DNA of 25,885 nucleotides from Pseudomonadota bacterium. GTDB taxonomy: Bacteria > Desulfobacterota > Syntrophia > Syntrophales > UBA5619. The notes under the pieces are model-generated. The model saw only the letters and a program-made list of their open reading frames with translations. It ran no database searches and was not told the DNA's origin. This document shows, piece by piece, positions 15,762 through 22,158 of this stretch. Numbering within the stretch: the first letter of the stretch is position 1; each line of letters opens with the position of its first letter. Position numbers and translations under genes: made by a program. The stretch is taken from contig JAHJQP010000049.1 in assembly GCA_018819165.1 (NCBI GenBank), positions 1 to 25,885 of the forward strand. Reading direction: 5' to 3'.

Positions 15762-16306
15762 CTGCTTTCCGGTCCCGGGAATCTTCTTGTCCCTGTTATT
15801 TTTTCCTCTAACTTCAAGAATCCTTCGAGGAGGCCTTCCGGTCTGGGGGGGCATCCGGGGACGTACACATCCACCGGCACGAGGAGATCGACGCCTTCGA
15901 TAACGTTGTATTGACCCTCGAAAACGAACGGGCCGCCGGAGATGGCGCAGTTGCCCATCGCAATGACCCATTTGGGCGACGGCATCTGATCGTAGAGGGT
16001 GGTAAGAACGGGCGCCATCTTCTTCGTGACGGTGCCGGTGACGATCATGAGATCGGCCTGCCGGGGAGAGGCCCGGAAGACGCCCGCCCCGAACCGGTCG
16101 AGATCGAAGCGGGACATGGCGGAAGACATCATCTCAATGGCGCAGCAGGCCAGACCGAAGGTCAGGGGCCAGATGGAATTTGCCCTGGCAAGATCAAGGA
16201 CCTTTTCCACAAGGGCAAATTTTACTGGGAAAATTTCCTTTTCCAGGTAAACACCCCTTTCCCCCAGGCATAGATGATTGCCAGGGCAAGGATTAGGACA
16301 AAACAC
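15755..16306 (-). CDS. nuoB: NADH-quinone oxidoreductase subunit B ([4Fe-4S] cluster N2)
   Basis: The terminal cluster subunit that hands electrons to quinone. All four cluster cysteines are present: the tandem pair in FGLACCAIEMM, one in MGNCAISGGPF and one in VPGCPPRPEGLL. Homology begins around EKVLDLARANSIWPLTFG. No ATG lies upstream of this. The frame can start at GTG 16306, inside nuoA, or at a GTG or CTG nearer the homologous part, so the N-terminal ~20-30 residues are uncertain. It overlaps nuoA by up to 85 bases with the GTG start. Confidence 0.93.
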   Translation of the reverse strand: MFCPNPCPGNHLCLGERGVYLEKEIFPVKFALVEKVLDLARANSIWPLTFGLACCAIEMMSSAMSRFDLDRFGAGVFRASPRQADLMIVTGTVTKKMAPVLTTLYDQMPSPKWVIAMGNCAISGGPFVFEGQYNVIEGVDLLVPVDVYVPGCPPRPEGLLEGFLKLEEKITGTRRFPGPESRW

Positions 16307-16602
16307 AGCAATGTATAAAATTCGTACACCCTTTCACCTTTCGCATAGCTCAATGCGGCAGGGAAAAGGTAGAGTACATCCACATCAAAGGCGATGAAAA
16401 TGAGGGCATATATGTAATAGTGCATGCCGTACCTTATCCAGGCGCTCCCGTAAGGCTCGATGCCGCACTCATAGGTGTTGAGGGTTTTTTCTCCCCTTGT
16501 CCGGGGAGCAAGAATATAGGCTATTATAATGGGAATTAGAGTAAACAGGATGGCGACAAAAAAGAAAAGCGCGACCGGGAAAAATTCTTCTAAATTATTC
16601 AT
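16222..16602 (-). CDS. nuoA: NADH-quinone oxidoreductase subunit A
   Basis: Three-helix membrane subunit, 126 residues, with the conserved loop TYECGIEPYGSAWIRYGMHYYIYALIFIAFDVD that caps the quinone site (the Cys in YECG and the DVDVLYLFP motif are visible). First gene of the operon. The ATG at 16602 lacks a clear Shine-Dalgarno sequence. A sigma70-type promoter lies about 100 bp upstream. No nuoE, F or G lies on either side. Confidence 0.95.
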   Translation of the reverse strand: MNNLEEFFPVALFFFVAILFTLIPIIIAYILAPRTRGEKTLNTYECGIEPYGSAWIRYGMHYYIYALIFIAFDVDVLYLFPAALSYAKGERVYEFYTLLCFVLILALAIIYAWGKGVFTWKRKFSQ

Positions 16603-16704
16603 AACGCAGCTATATGTTGCTATTCATCAAAAATAGCATAACACCTTGATGACCATGCTCGCGACGCGTTGAAAGGATAAACAGGTGCTGCCGTTCGCGG
16701 GACA

Positions 16705-16733
16705 TCTATAGCTTGCGCCTGCAACGAAGTCAA
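16705..16733 (-). promoter_or_regulatory. Sigma70-type promoter of the nuo operon
   Basis: On the minus strand TTGACT (16728-16733) is followed after exactly 17 bases by TATAGA (16705-16710). It points into nuoA, leaving a leader of roughly 95 nt. The leader holds a small hairpin, GCTATT (16619-16624) with AATAGC (16632-16637). Confidence 0.6.
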
Positions 16734-16771
16734 GAGATCTTTTGCATAAATGTACGGAGCGACTAAAGACT

Positions 16772-16859
16772 CATGTCGATCCCTCAATTAGACTTCTCAG
16801 GCCTTCTTGGCGAATAAATTCGCTTTCAATGAGGCAATAGCGGGCCAGAAGGTGGAATA
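16772..16859 (-). pseudogene. Remnant of a second tctA copy (3' end only)
   Basis: The bases 16772-16857 repeat 17731-17815 at high identity. Translated on the minus strand they give TFWPAIASLKANLFAKKA and a TGA at 16797-16799, matching the TctA C-terminus FFWPVIAPWKAKLFAKKA. The downstream GGGATCGACATGA is also shared, so the junction to the next gene was copied too; here that next frame reads only ATG-AGT-CTT-TAG. Upstream of about 16860 the similarity stops. Confidence 0.7.
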
Positions 16860-16875
16860 GGCGTGAACTGCCGTA

Positions 16876-16894
16876 GATCTATACTGTATAGATC
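16876..16894. repeat. Perfect 19-bp palindrome
   Basis: GATCTATAC and GTATAGATC flank a single T, giving nine perfect base pairs. The flanks GCGTGA (16861-16866) and TCACGC (16893-16898) form a second inverted repeat around it. It is AT-rich and lies between the tctA remnant and the Cache-protein gene. It could be an operator or an RNA hairpin. Confidence 0.6.
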
Positions 16895-16923
16895 ACGCAG
16901 AGAGCCGTCGGGGTGTGACAACC

Positions 16924-16950
16924 GACGCCCGGCCGAGGGAGCCGGGCGTC
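16924..16950 (-). terminator. Stem-loop after the Cache-protein gene
   Basis: GACGCCCGGC (16924-16933) pairs perfectly with GCCGGGCGTC (16941-16950) across a 7-nt loop, eleven bases past the stop at 16961. No good T tract follows on the minus strand, so it may stabilise the mRNA 3' end or need Rho. Confidence 0.5.
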
Positions 16951-16960
16951 AGCGAGCAGG

Positions 16961-17533
16961 TCACTTCTTGGCGAGCCCTTCCAGTTTTGTTCCATCGATC
17001 TCGACCACCAGCACCCCGATCGGCTTCCCGTCAAAGAGGACGGGAACCGAAATCTGGATCAAATAGGCCTTATCTTCCAGCTCCGGTTTGCCCTGCCAGT
17101 CATGGCCGCTGGCAAAGGGCACATCGAACTTCGCAGCACCCTTATGGATGTAACTGCTGGTCTTATCGGTGAAGGCAACCTTCTCTCCCTGGGCGGCATT
17201 CAGGAAGGCCCCCACGACGATCCCGCCGGTCTTATCTATTTCCCCTTTGATAAACTTGGCCGCCTCGTTGTTGATGAAGCCTTGAACCATGGCGTCGTTC
17301 TTGGGCACCGTTTTCCACTTCGGATTGTCCATCCCCGGAATCGGGCCCTTCTTGTTCTGCGCGATAACTGCCTCAACCACCATCGGGCTCGCCGCCCAGC
17401 CTTCGGCGTTCCAAACCTGCCAGGTGATCCTCTCCTGGATATCCCCCATGACCTCGAAGCATGACCCCGCCCAGGACGAGGTCGCCGCCAGCACCACCAG
17501 TGCAACAAACACCACTCCCATCATACGTCGCAT
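16961..17533 (-). CDS. Secreted single-Cache-domain protein (190 aa)
   Basis: The start at 17533 has an excellent ribosome site (AGGAGG, five bases upstream) and opens with a signal peptide, MRRMMGVVFVALVVLAATSSWA. The mature ~168 residues resemble a Cache (PDC) ligand-binding domain: GGIVVGAFLNAAQGEKVAFTD, then SSYIHKGAAKFDVPFASG, then the strand pair AYLIQISVPVLFDGKPIGVLVVEID near the end. There is no membrane helix, kinase, cyclase or chemotaxis domain, so it is a free periplasmic binding or sensor protein. It is flanked by two copies of the tctA 3' end. Ligand unknown; a small carboxylate would fit Cache preferences and the adjacent transporter. Confidence 0.82.
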   Translation of the reverse strand: MRRMMGVVFVALVVLAATSSWAGSCFEVMGDIQERITWQVWNAEGWAASPMVVEAVIAQNKKGPIPGMDNPKWKTVPKNDAMVQGFINNEAAKFIKGEIDKTGGIVVGAFLNAAQGEKVAFTDKTSSYIHKGAAKFDVPFASGHDWQGKPELEDKAYLIQISVPVLFDGKPIGVLVVEIDGTKLEGLAKK

Positions 17534-17664
17534 ACTTCCTCCTTTCGTGGCACAAGCCACCGCTGTGATAAGCACCTTCCTTTGAGAGACATGAGCGACA
17601 CATAGGGAGGTGCTTGTTTATAGTATGAAAAATTCGCCGCCCCTTTCGAGTGTAAATTTATACG

Positions 17665-17733
17665 AAAGGCTTGGCAACGCTCATGAAAATACTTCCCGAC
17701 CGATCCGGCGCCGCCCGTAATCAGGAAGTTCAT
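17665..17733 (-). pseudogene. N-terminal fragment of an NAD(P)-dependent epimerase/dehydratase
   Basis: Starting at an ATG (17733) with GGAGGGATCGAC before it, the frame reads MNFLITGGAGSVGKYFHERC, the dinucleotide-binding GxxGxxG start of an SDR-type sugar epimerase. After about 22 residues the similarity ends, although the frame stays open to about 17521. It directly follows the tctA stop (22 bp), so the original operon apparently continued from tctA into an epimerase gene that was later deleted. Confidence 0.6.
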
Positions 17734-17755
17734 GTCGATCCCTCCATTAGACTTC

Positions 17756-19066
17756 TCAGGCCTTCTTGGCGAATAATTTCGCCTTCCAGGGGGCAATAAC
17801 AGGCCAGAAGAAGATGATAATCGCTGCAACCATGAGCGGCAATGCCAATGGCAGCGTAAAGAAGACCAGCGGGCTGCCGTGTCCGATGATCAGGGCCTGC
17901 CTCATGGATTGTTCCGCCATATCGCCCAGAACCAAGGCCAGCACCATCGGCGCAATGGGATAATCGAGTTTTTTGAACAAATAACCAAGAACGCCGAACA
18001 TCAACATATAATAGACGTCCATCATCCGGTTGTTCACCGCATAGGCGCCGATCGCGCAAACATAGATGATAAGGGGCATGAAGATGGCAAACCTGACCCT
18101 AAGTATGGAGGCAAAGATAGGCGCGAAGGCCAGGACAACAAAGAATCCAAGTACATTGCCCACCCAGGTGCTCGCGATGAGCCCCCAGACGAAATCCTTG
18201 TGCTCCACAAAAAGCATCGGCCCGGGCTGAAGGCCGAAGATCATCAGGCCGCCCATGATCACAGCCATCGTGGGCGATCCCGGAATGCCCAGGGTGATCA
18301 TGGGGATGGTGGCCGAGGTTCCGGCCGCGTGGGCGGCGGCTTCGGGGGCGATGATTCCGGCCGGGACGCCTTTCCCGAATTCAGCGGCATTCGCGCTGGC
18401 CTGTTTGCAAAAACCATAGGCCATAAAGGAGGCGGGCGTTGCGCCCCCCGGCTTGAACCCCATCCAGCAGCCGATGAGCGTTCCCATGATGAGGGCCTTC
18501 GGATAGCGGATGATTTCCTTCATCCCGTCCCGGATGTCCTTCAGGCCAATCCACACCTTTATCCCTTCCACCTTCAGTCCTTCCTCGACGGTGAGAAATA
18601 TCTCTCCCAACCCGAACAGGCCGATGACCGCCACGATGAAATGGAATCCGCCCATCAGAACGAACGTCCCGTAGGTCATGCGAAGCTGCCCGCTGACGAT
18701 GTCCATCCCCACTGACGCCAGGATGAAACCGAACAGGATAGCCGTCACCGTCTTGAGCGGTGATTTCCCGCCCAGCCCTACAAAGGCGCTGAAGGTCAGC
18801 ATCATGACCGCAAAGACCTCTGCCGGACCGAACCTCAAGGCAAACTCCGCGAGGATGGGCGCAAAGAAGGTCAGTACGACAACGCCGACAATAGCCCCCG
18901 CGCCATGGGCAAGGAAAGCAAGCACGAGGGCCTTGCCGGGCTGTCCTCCCTTGGCCATGGGGTAGCCGTCGAAGGTGGCCGCCACCGCCCAGGGTTCTCC
19001 CGGTATGTTAAAGAGAATTGACGTGATGCTTCCCCCATAGAGGGCCCCCCAATAGATCATGCACAA
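17756..19066 (-). CDS. tctA: TTT transporter large membrane subunit TctA, main part (frameshifted gene)
   Basis: This frame holds residues ~70 to the end of a TctA protein: MIYWGALYGGSITSILFNIPGEPWAVAATFDGYP, GIPGSPTMAVIMGGLMIFGLQPGP and AIGAYAVNNRMMDVYYMLMFGVLGYLFKKL, all typical of the ~500-residue large subunit of tripartite tricarboxylate transporters (about 12 membrane helices). Its own ATG is internal. The missing N-terminus is in the adjacent frame (19057-19266), separated by one base in a T6 run. Joined, the two give about 500 residues. Unless the shift is a sequencing error or is bypassed by -1 slippage, the gene is inactive. Confidence 0.9.
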   Translation of the reverse strand: MCMIYWGALYGGSITSILFNIPGEPWAVAATFDGYPMAKGGQPGKALVLAFLAHGAGAIVGVVVLTFFAPILAEFALRFGPAEVFAVMMLTFSAFVGLGGKSPLKTVTAILFGFILASVGMDIVSGQLRMTYGTFVLMGGFHFIVAVIGLFGLGEIFLTVEEGLKVEGIKVWIGLKDIRDGMKEIIRYPKALIMGTLIGCWMGFKPGGATPASFMAYGFCKQASANAAEFGKGVPAGIIAPEAAAHAAGTSATIPMITLGIPGSPTMAVIMGGLMIFGLQPGPMLFVEHKDFVWGLIASTWVGNVLGFFVVLAFAPIFASILRVRFAIFMPLIIYVCAIGAYAVNNRMMDVYYMLMFGVLGYLFKKLDYPIAPMVLALVLGDMAEQSMRQALIIGHGSPLVFFTLPLALPLMVAAIIIFFWPVIAPWKAKLFAKKA

Positions 19067-19266
19067 AAAATCATGCCGGATGTGGCCGGCATCGTGACCA
19101 CAATGGGAATGAGGATGGCCACGCCGTTTGCGCCGCCCAAACCTGGCAGCACCCCCACGATAATCCCGAGGATAAGTCCGACAACGACTACCATGAGGTT
19201 GTAAGGCTGCATCACGACACTAAAACCCATCATCAGATTGTTTAAGTCTTCCACCATATCGCTCAC
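19057..19266 (-). CDS. tctA: TctA N-terminal fragment (frameshifted gene)
   Basis: The 69 codons encode the standard TctA start: MSDMVEDLNNLMMGFSVVMQPYNLMVVVVGLILGIIVGVLPGLGGANGVAILIPIVVTMP has the first helix and the GxLPGLG signature. It runs ATG-ATT-TTT-TGT-GCA-TGA and stops. Inserting one T in the run 19065-19070 would continue as MIFLCMIYWGALYGG in the main frame. The gene lies 60 bp after tctB. Confidence 0.85.
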   Translation of the reverse strand: MSDMVEDLNNLMMGFSVVMQPYNLMVVVVGLILGIIVGVLPGLGGANGVAILIPIVVTMPATSGMIFCA

Positions 19267-19326
19267 CTCTATTAATCGGTTTGTCTGTGTCGGAGATGGT
19301 TATCAGATCACTCCGTCTCGCCTCTG

Positions 19327-19803
19327 TTAGAACCGCAGAATATATCCTCCCCACAACCCCTGGGGCAGCGGAATCAGAAACAGCTTGTCAAAAGTGATAT
19401 AGAGCGACAGCGGCGCGATAATGCCGACGAGAAGGGTCGTTGTCCACCCGATCTTTCCCACAGCGCGCATATAGAATCCCAAAAACAGGGCCGCCGCGAT
19501 GTGAAGCCCGACAAATTCCATGAGCATTACCATTGCCGCTGAAGGAATCACCACCCAGAGGATGGACTTTAAGGCCCCCGGCGGCATCAGAGGCTTGCCG
19601 GCCCCCTCCTTTTTGTACAGGGTAAAGGCGTTGAAAAAGACGATCACGGAGGATATGACCATGACCACCGCCAGATAGAAGGGGAAAAAGCCGGATGCCG
19701 GACCGGTCCGTCCCCACATAAATCCGAGTCTTATCGAATCGGCGATGACGATGACGCCGAGAAGCATAAATGCCAAGGAAACCCATATTTCAGCCTTTCT
19801 CAT
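19327..19803 (-). CDS. tctB: TTT transporter small membrane subunit TctB (158 aa)
   Basis: Four hydrophobic helices with the family features IWVSLAFMLLGVIVIADSIRLG at the N-terminus and GPASGFFPFYLAVVMVISS in the first loop (the GP-x-x-FP box), and the usual length for TctB. The ATG at 19803 follows GGGGGAAG. An in-frame upstream codon would extend into the intergenic hairpin and is rejected. It sits between the binding protein and tctA in the usual C-B-A order. Confidence 0.92.
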   Translation of the reverse strand: MRKAEIWVSLAFMLLGVIVIADSIRLGFMWGRTGPASGFFPFYLAVVMVISSVIVFFNAFTLYKKEGAGKPLMPPGALKSILWVVIPSAAMVMLMEFVGLHIAAALFLGFYMRAVGKIGWTTTLLVGIIAPLSLYITFDKLFLIPLPQGLWGGYILRF

Positions 19804-19836
19804 ACTTCCCCCTTTTAAAGAGTTCGAATTAAAAGG

Positions 19837-19868
19837 TAATGGAGCGAGATTTCCATCTCGCTCCATTA
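19837..19868 (-). terminator. Stem-loop between tctC and tctB (attenuator-like)
   Basis: A perfect 14-bp stem, TAATGGAGCGAGAT (19837-19850) with ATCTCGCTCCATTA (19855-19868), closed by a TTCC loop. On the minus strand it is followed by CCTTTTAA. It lies just after the tctC stop and probably lowers tctB/tctA expression relative to the abundant binding protein, or protects the tctC mRNA. Confidence 0.65.
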
Positions 19869-19881
19869 TGTCAATTCGCTG

Positions 19882-20874
19882 TCATTTCTTCAGCAAGTCC
19901 CCCTTGGCCATGAGGTCTTTGGTAATTTTTTCTTTTTCTTCGAGCCATTTTACAAAGTCAGGTCCCGACAAATAAGCAGCCTTCAGACCCATGTCCGAAA
20001 CGTACTTCTGCCATTCAGGCGTATCCGTCACCTTCTTCATGACGTTGATGTAATACTCCTGCTGCTCCTTGGTGATGCCCGGGGCCCCGAATATCCCCCT
20101 GAGCATCATATAGCTCATGTCCACTCCCGTCGCCTCTTTCATGGTCGGGATGGTGTCCCAGAGAGGAAGATTGATCCGCTCATGATCGATCGCCGCCAGC
20201 GCCCGCAGCCTCTTTGCCTTCCAGTGGCTTACCCCCTCCGCCGGGTTGTTTACCGTTGAGTCGACGTGCTTGCCCACCAGCTCAACCGCCACCGTTCCTC
20301 CGCCCTTGAAGGGAACATAGCCGAACTTGACCCCAAAGGCCTGCTCCATCTGGACGGTGATGATCTGGTCCTCCTGAGCGGTTCCGGTTCCTGCCATCAT
20401 AAACTTGCCCGGTTCCTTCTTCACGGCCTCCAGATACTCTTTGGCCGTCTTGTACGGCGATTCCTCGTTCACCCACAGGACAAAATAATCCAGCGCCAGT
20501 CGAGCCACCGGCGTCATATCCCGCCAGCTGAAAGGCAGCCCCGTCGACAGCGGCGTCGTGAAGAGATTGTCGAGCGTGATGATGATCGTGTGCGGATCCT
20601 TGCTCTTCCCCTTCACATAGAGAAATCCCTCCCCGCCTGCCCCTCCGGATTTGTTAATCACAATGAACGGCTTCGGCGAGAGCTTGTACTTGCTGATGAG
20701 CGGCGAAATGAACCGAGCCATCACATCCGCTCCCCCTCCCGTACCCGCCGGTACGATAAATTCGACCGGTCTCGTAGGCTCCCAGGCGCCTGCCGTTCCC
20801 ATTGAAAAGCTGATCAGAACCAGGGAAAAAACCATCGCTGTGGCAATTCTGCACACTAAAAATCGTTTTTTCAT
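19882..20874 (-). CDS. tctC: TTT transporter periplasmic binding protein TctC (Bug family, 330 aa)
   Basis: A secreted Bug-type binding protein that delivers a carboxylate to TctAB. It has a Sec signal peptide (about 1-30, cut near GTAGA-WEP), then PTRPVEFIVPAGTGGGADVMARF, the usual Bug N-terminal loop, with the GTGTAQEDQI region, KGGGTVAVELVGKHVD and ending in KWLEEKEKITKDLM. Strong ribosome site AGGAGG before the ATG at 20874. The ligand is not predictable from sequence; the neighbouring oxidoreductase suggests a di- or 2-oxo-carboxylate (inference). Confidence 0.93.
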   Translation of the reverse strand: MKKRFLVCRIATAMVFSLVLISFSMGTAGAWEPTRPVEFIVPAGTGGGADVMARFISPLISKYKLSPKPFIVINKSGGAGGEGFLYVKGKSKDPHTIIITLDNLFTTPLSTGLPFSWRDMTPVARLALDYFVLWVNEESPYKTAKEYLEAVKKEPGKFMMAGTGTAQEDQIITVQMEQAFGVKFGYVPFKGGGTVAVELVGKHVDSTVNNPAEGVSHWKAKRLRALAAIDHERINLPLWDTIPTMKEATGVDMSYMMLRGIFGAPGITKEQQEYYINVMKKVTDTPEWQKYVSDMGLKAAYLSGPDFVKWLEEKEKITKDLMAKGDLLKK

Positions 20875-21008
20875 ACAGCACCTCCTTTTGTTTGAAAAAC
20901 TTTTCGAAGTTCCAGTCACCTATTATTAAACGCAATAACTTTGACGTTCCCGTAAAAATGAATTTTCCCCCTCCTCCCATCATCGCCATCCCCCGTCGCA
21001 GGATAAAT

Positions 21009-21035
21009 GGGGACACCTTGCCGCAAGGTGTCCCC
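21009..21035. repeat. Palindromic element with 12-bp stem
   Basis: GGGGACACCTTG (21009-21020) and CAAGGTGTCCCC (21024-21035) pair perfectly around CCG. Palindromes starting GGGGACACC are common REP-like or transposase-associated elements (recalled, not checked). Here it is between the oxidoreductase and tctC. Confidence 0.7.
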
Positions 21036-21044
21036 AAAATGAAC

Positions 21045-21099
21045 TACCCCGCAGCAAGCTACGGGGTATCCAAAACGGCAAGGAACGAAGCAAGCTTCG
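21045..21099 (-). terminator. Two tandem hairpins downstream of the oxidoreductase operon
   Basis: TACCCCG (21045-21051) pairs with CGGGGTA (21062-21068), and CGAAGC (21086-21091) with GCTTCG (21094-21099). Both share an AGCAAGC-type centre, so they look like copies of one element. They lie 35-90 bp past the beta-subunit stop and probably help end that transcript, though no good T tract is present. Confidence 0.5.
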
Positions 21100-21133
21100 G
21101 GGAATATGACCCGGAGAGATTATTTAAGGGTAA

Positions 21134-22123
21134 TCAGGCTTTCTGCCTGGCAGTAGGAACAGGAGCGGCCACCGCTATCGCCTGTTTTACGTTTTTGATC
21201 TTCTCATCCACAAAGGCCTGCATCTTGGCGATGTGCTCCGGCTTGAGATGGGCGAAACGGCCCTGATGCTTCATGTACTCGTTGACCGGTTTGTACTTCT
21301 TCGGCACGTTCGTATATTTGTACGTGCCGTTTTCCCACTCGTACAGCGTCCACATCCCCGTCTCCACGGCGAGTCTGGCCATTTCTTTCGTCAAATGTTC
21401 AGGGAACAGCCAGCCTTTGGGGCAGGTGGCAAGCATGTGCAGGAAGGTCGGTCCCGGCTGGCTCAGCGCCTTTCTCACCTTGTTCATCAGATCCAGAGGA
21501 TGGGCAATCGTAGTGGTGGCCACATACTTAACCGCAGGATGCCCGCCGATGACCAGTTGGGGAGGATCTTTCGGGAAGAGGACCTTCCCTTCGGGGATCT
21601 CCTTGCCGGGCGGGGTGAAGGTCGTTTTGGCGCCATAGGGAGTCGTCGGGGAGGTTTGGATTCCCGTGTTGGCGTAGGACTCGTTGTCGTAGCAGATGAA
21701 GAGCACCTTGTGGTTGCGGTACATCATTCCCGACATGGCCTGAAGACCGATATCCACGCTCCCCCCGTCGCCCGCCATGACGATGATGTTCGGGAACACC
21801 CCCGTATTCCTGCCCTTGCGCGCTGCGACCTTAAAAGCCGCCTCTATGCCGGAAGCCACCGCCCCGCCGTTGGTAATCTGGGCGTGGATCCAGGAAACGG
21901 CGTAGGGGGTGCAGAGATAACTGGAATTCGCCACATACATGCAGCCGGTGGGGCCGATGAAGATGGTTTCCTTCCCCGCCGCCTTCGCCACCAGCCGGTA
22001 GTTCAATGCCGGACCGCAGCCGGCGCAGGTGCGATGTCCCGGTACATACATCTCCGGCACTGGTACGCGCTTGAATGACTTCAATGGTTCCAACTGTTGA
22101 AACTTATAGTTAAATGCTTGCAT
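21134..22123 (-). CDS. 2-oxoacid:acceptor oxidoreductase beta subunit (TPP- and [4Fe-4S]-binding)
   Basis: 329 residues of the PorB type. Cluster ligands are visible as Cys33/Cys36 (RTCAGCGP), Cys61 (GPTGCMY) and a late Cys in MLATCPKGW. The thiamine pyrophosphate site is MAGDGGSVDIGLQAMSGMMYRN with CYDNESYANTG. The ribosome site AGGAGG precedes the ATG at 22123. Last gene of the gamma-delta-alpha-beta operon. With the alpha subunit it would oxidatively decarboxylate a 2-oxoacid and reduce ferredoxin. Confidence 0.93.
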   Translation of the reverse strand: MQAFNYKFQQLEPLKSFKRVPVPEMYVPGHRTCAGCGPALNYRLVAKAAGKETIFIGPTGCMYVANSSYLCTPYAVSWIHAQITNGGAVASGIEAAFKVAARKGRNTGVFPNIIVMAGDGGSVDIGLQAMSGMMYRNHKVLFICYDNESYANTGIQTSPTTPYGAKTTFTPPGKEIPEGKVLFPKDPPQLVIGGHPAVKYVATTTIAHPLDLMNKVRKALSQPGPTFLHMLATCPKGWLFPEHLTKEMARLAVETGMWTLYEWENGTYKYTNVPKKYKPVNEYMKHQGRFAHLKPEHIAKMQAFVDEKIKNVKQAIAVAAPVPTARQKA

Positions 22124-22158
22124 GTTTCCTCCTTATAGTATATCGGGTCATATGCTCG

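Noticed and set aside
14385..15914. 509-codon plus-strand frame opposite nuoCD
   Set aside because: Antisense shadow of a well-supported gene; no family motif or ribosome site.
21008..21022. Sigma54-like GG-N10-GC pattern (TGGGGACACCTTGC)
   Set aside because: It is simply one arm of a perfect 12-bp palindrome and reads the same on both strands; no activator gene or site nearby.
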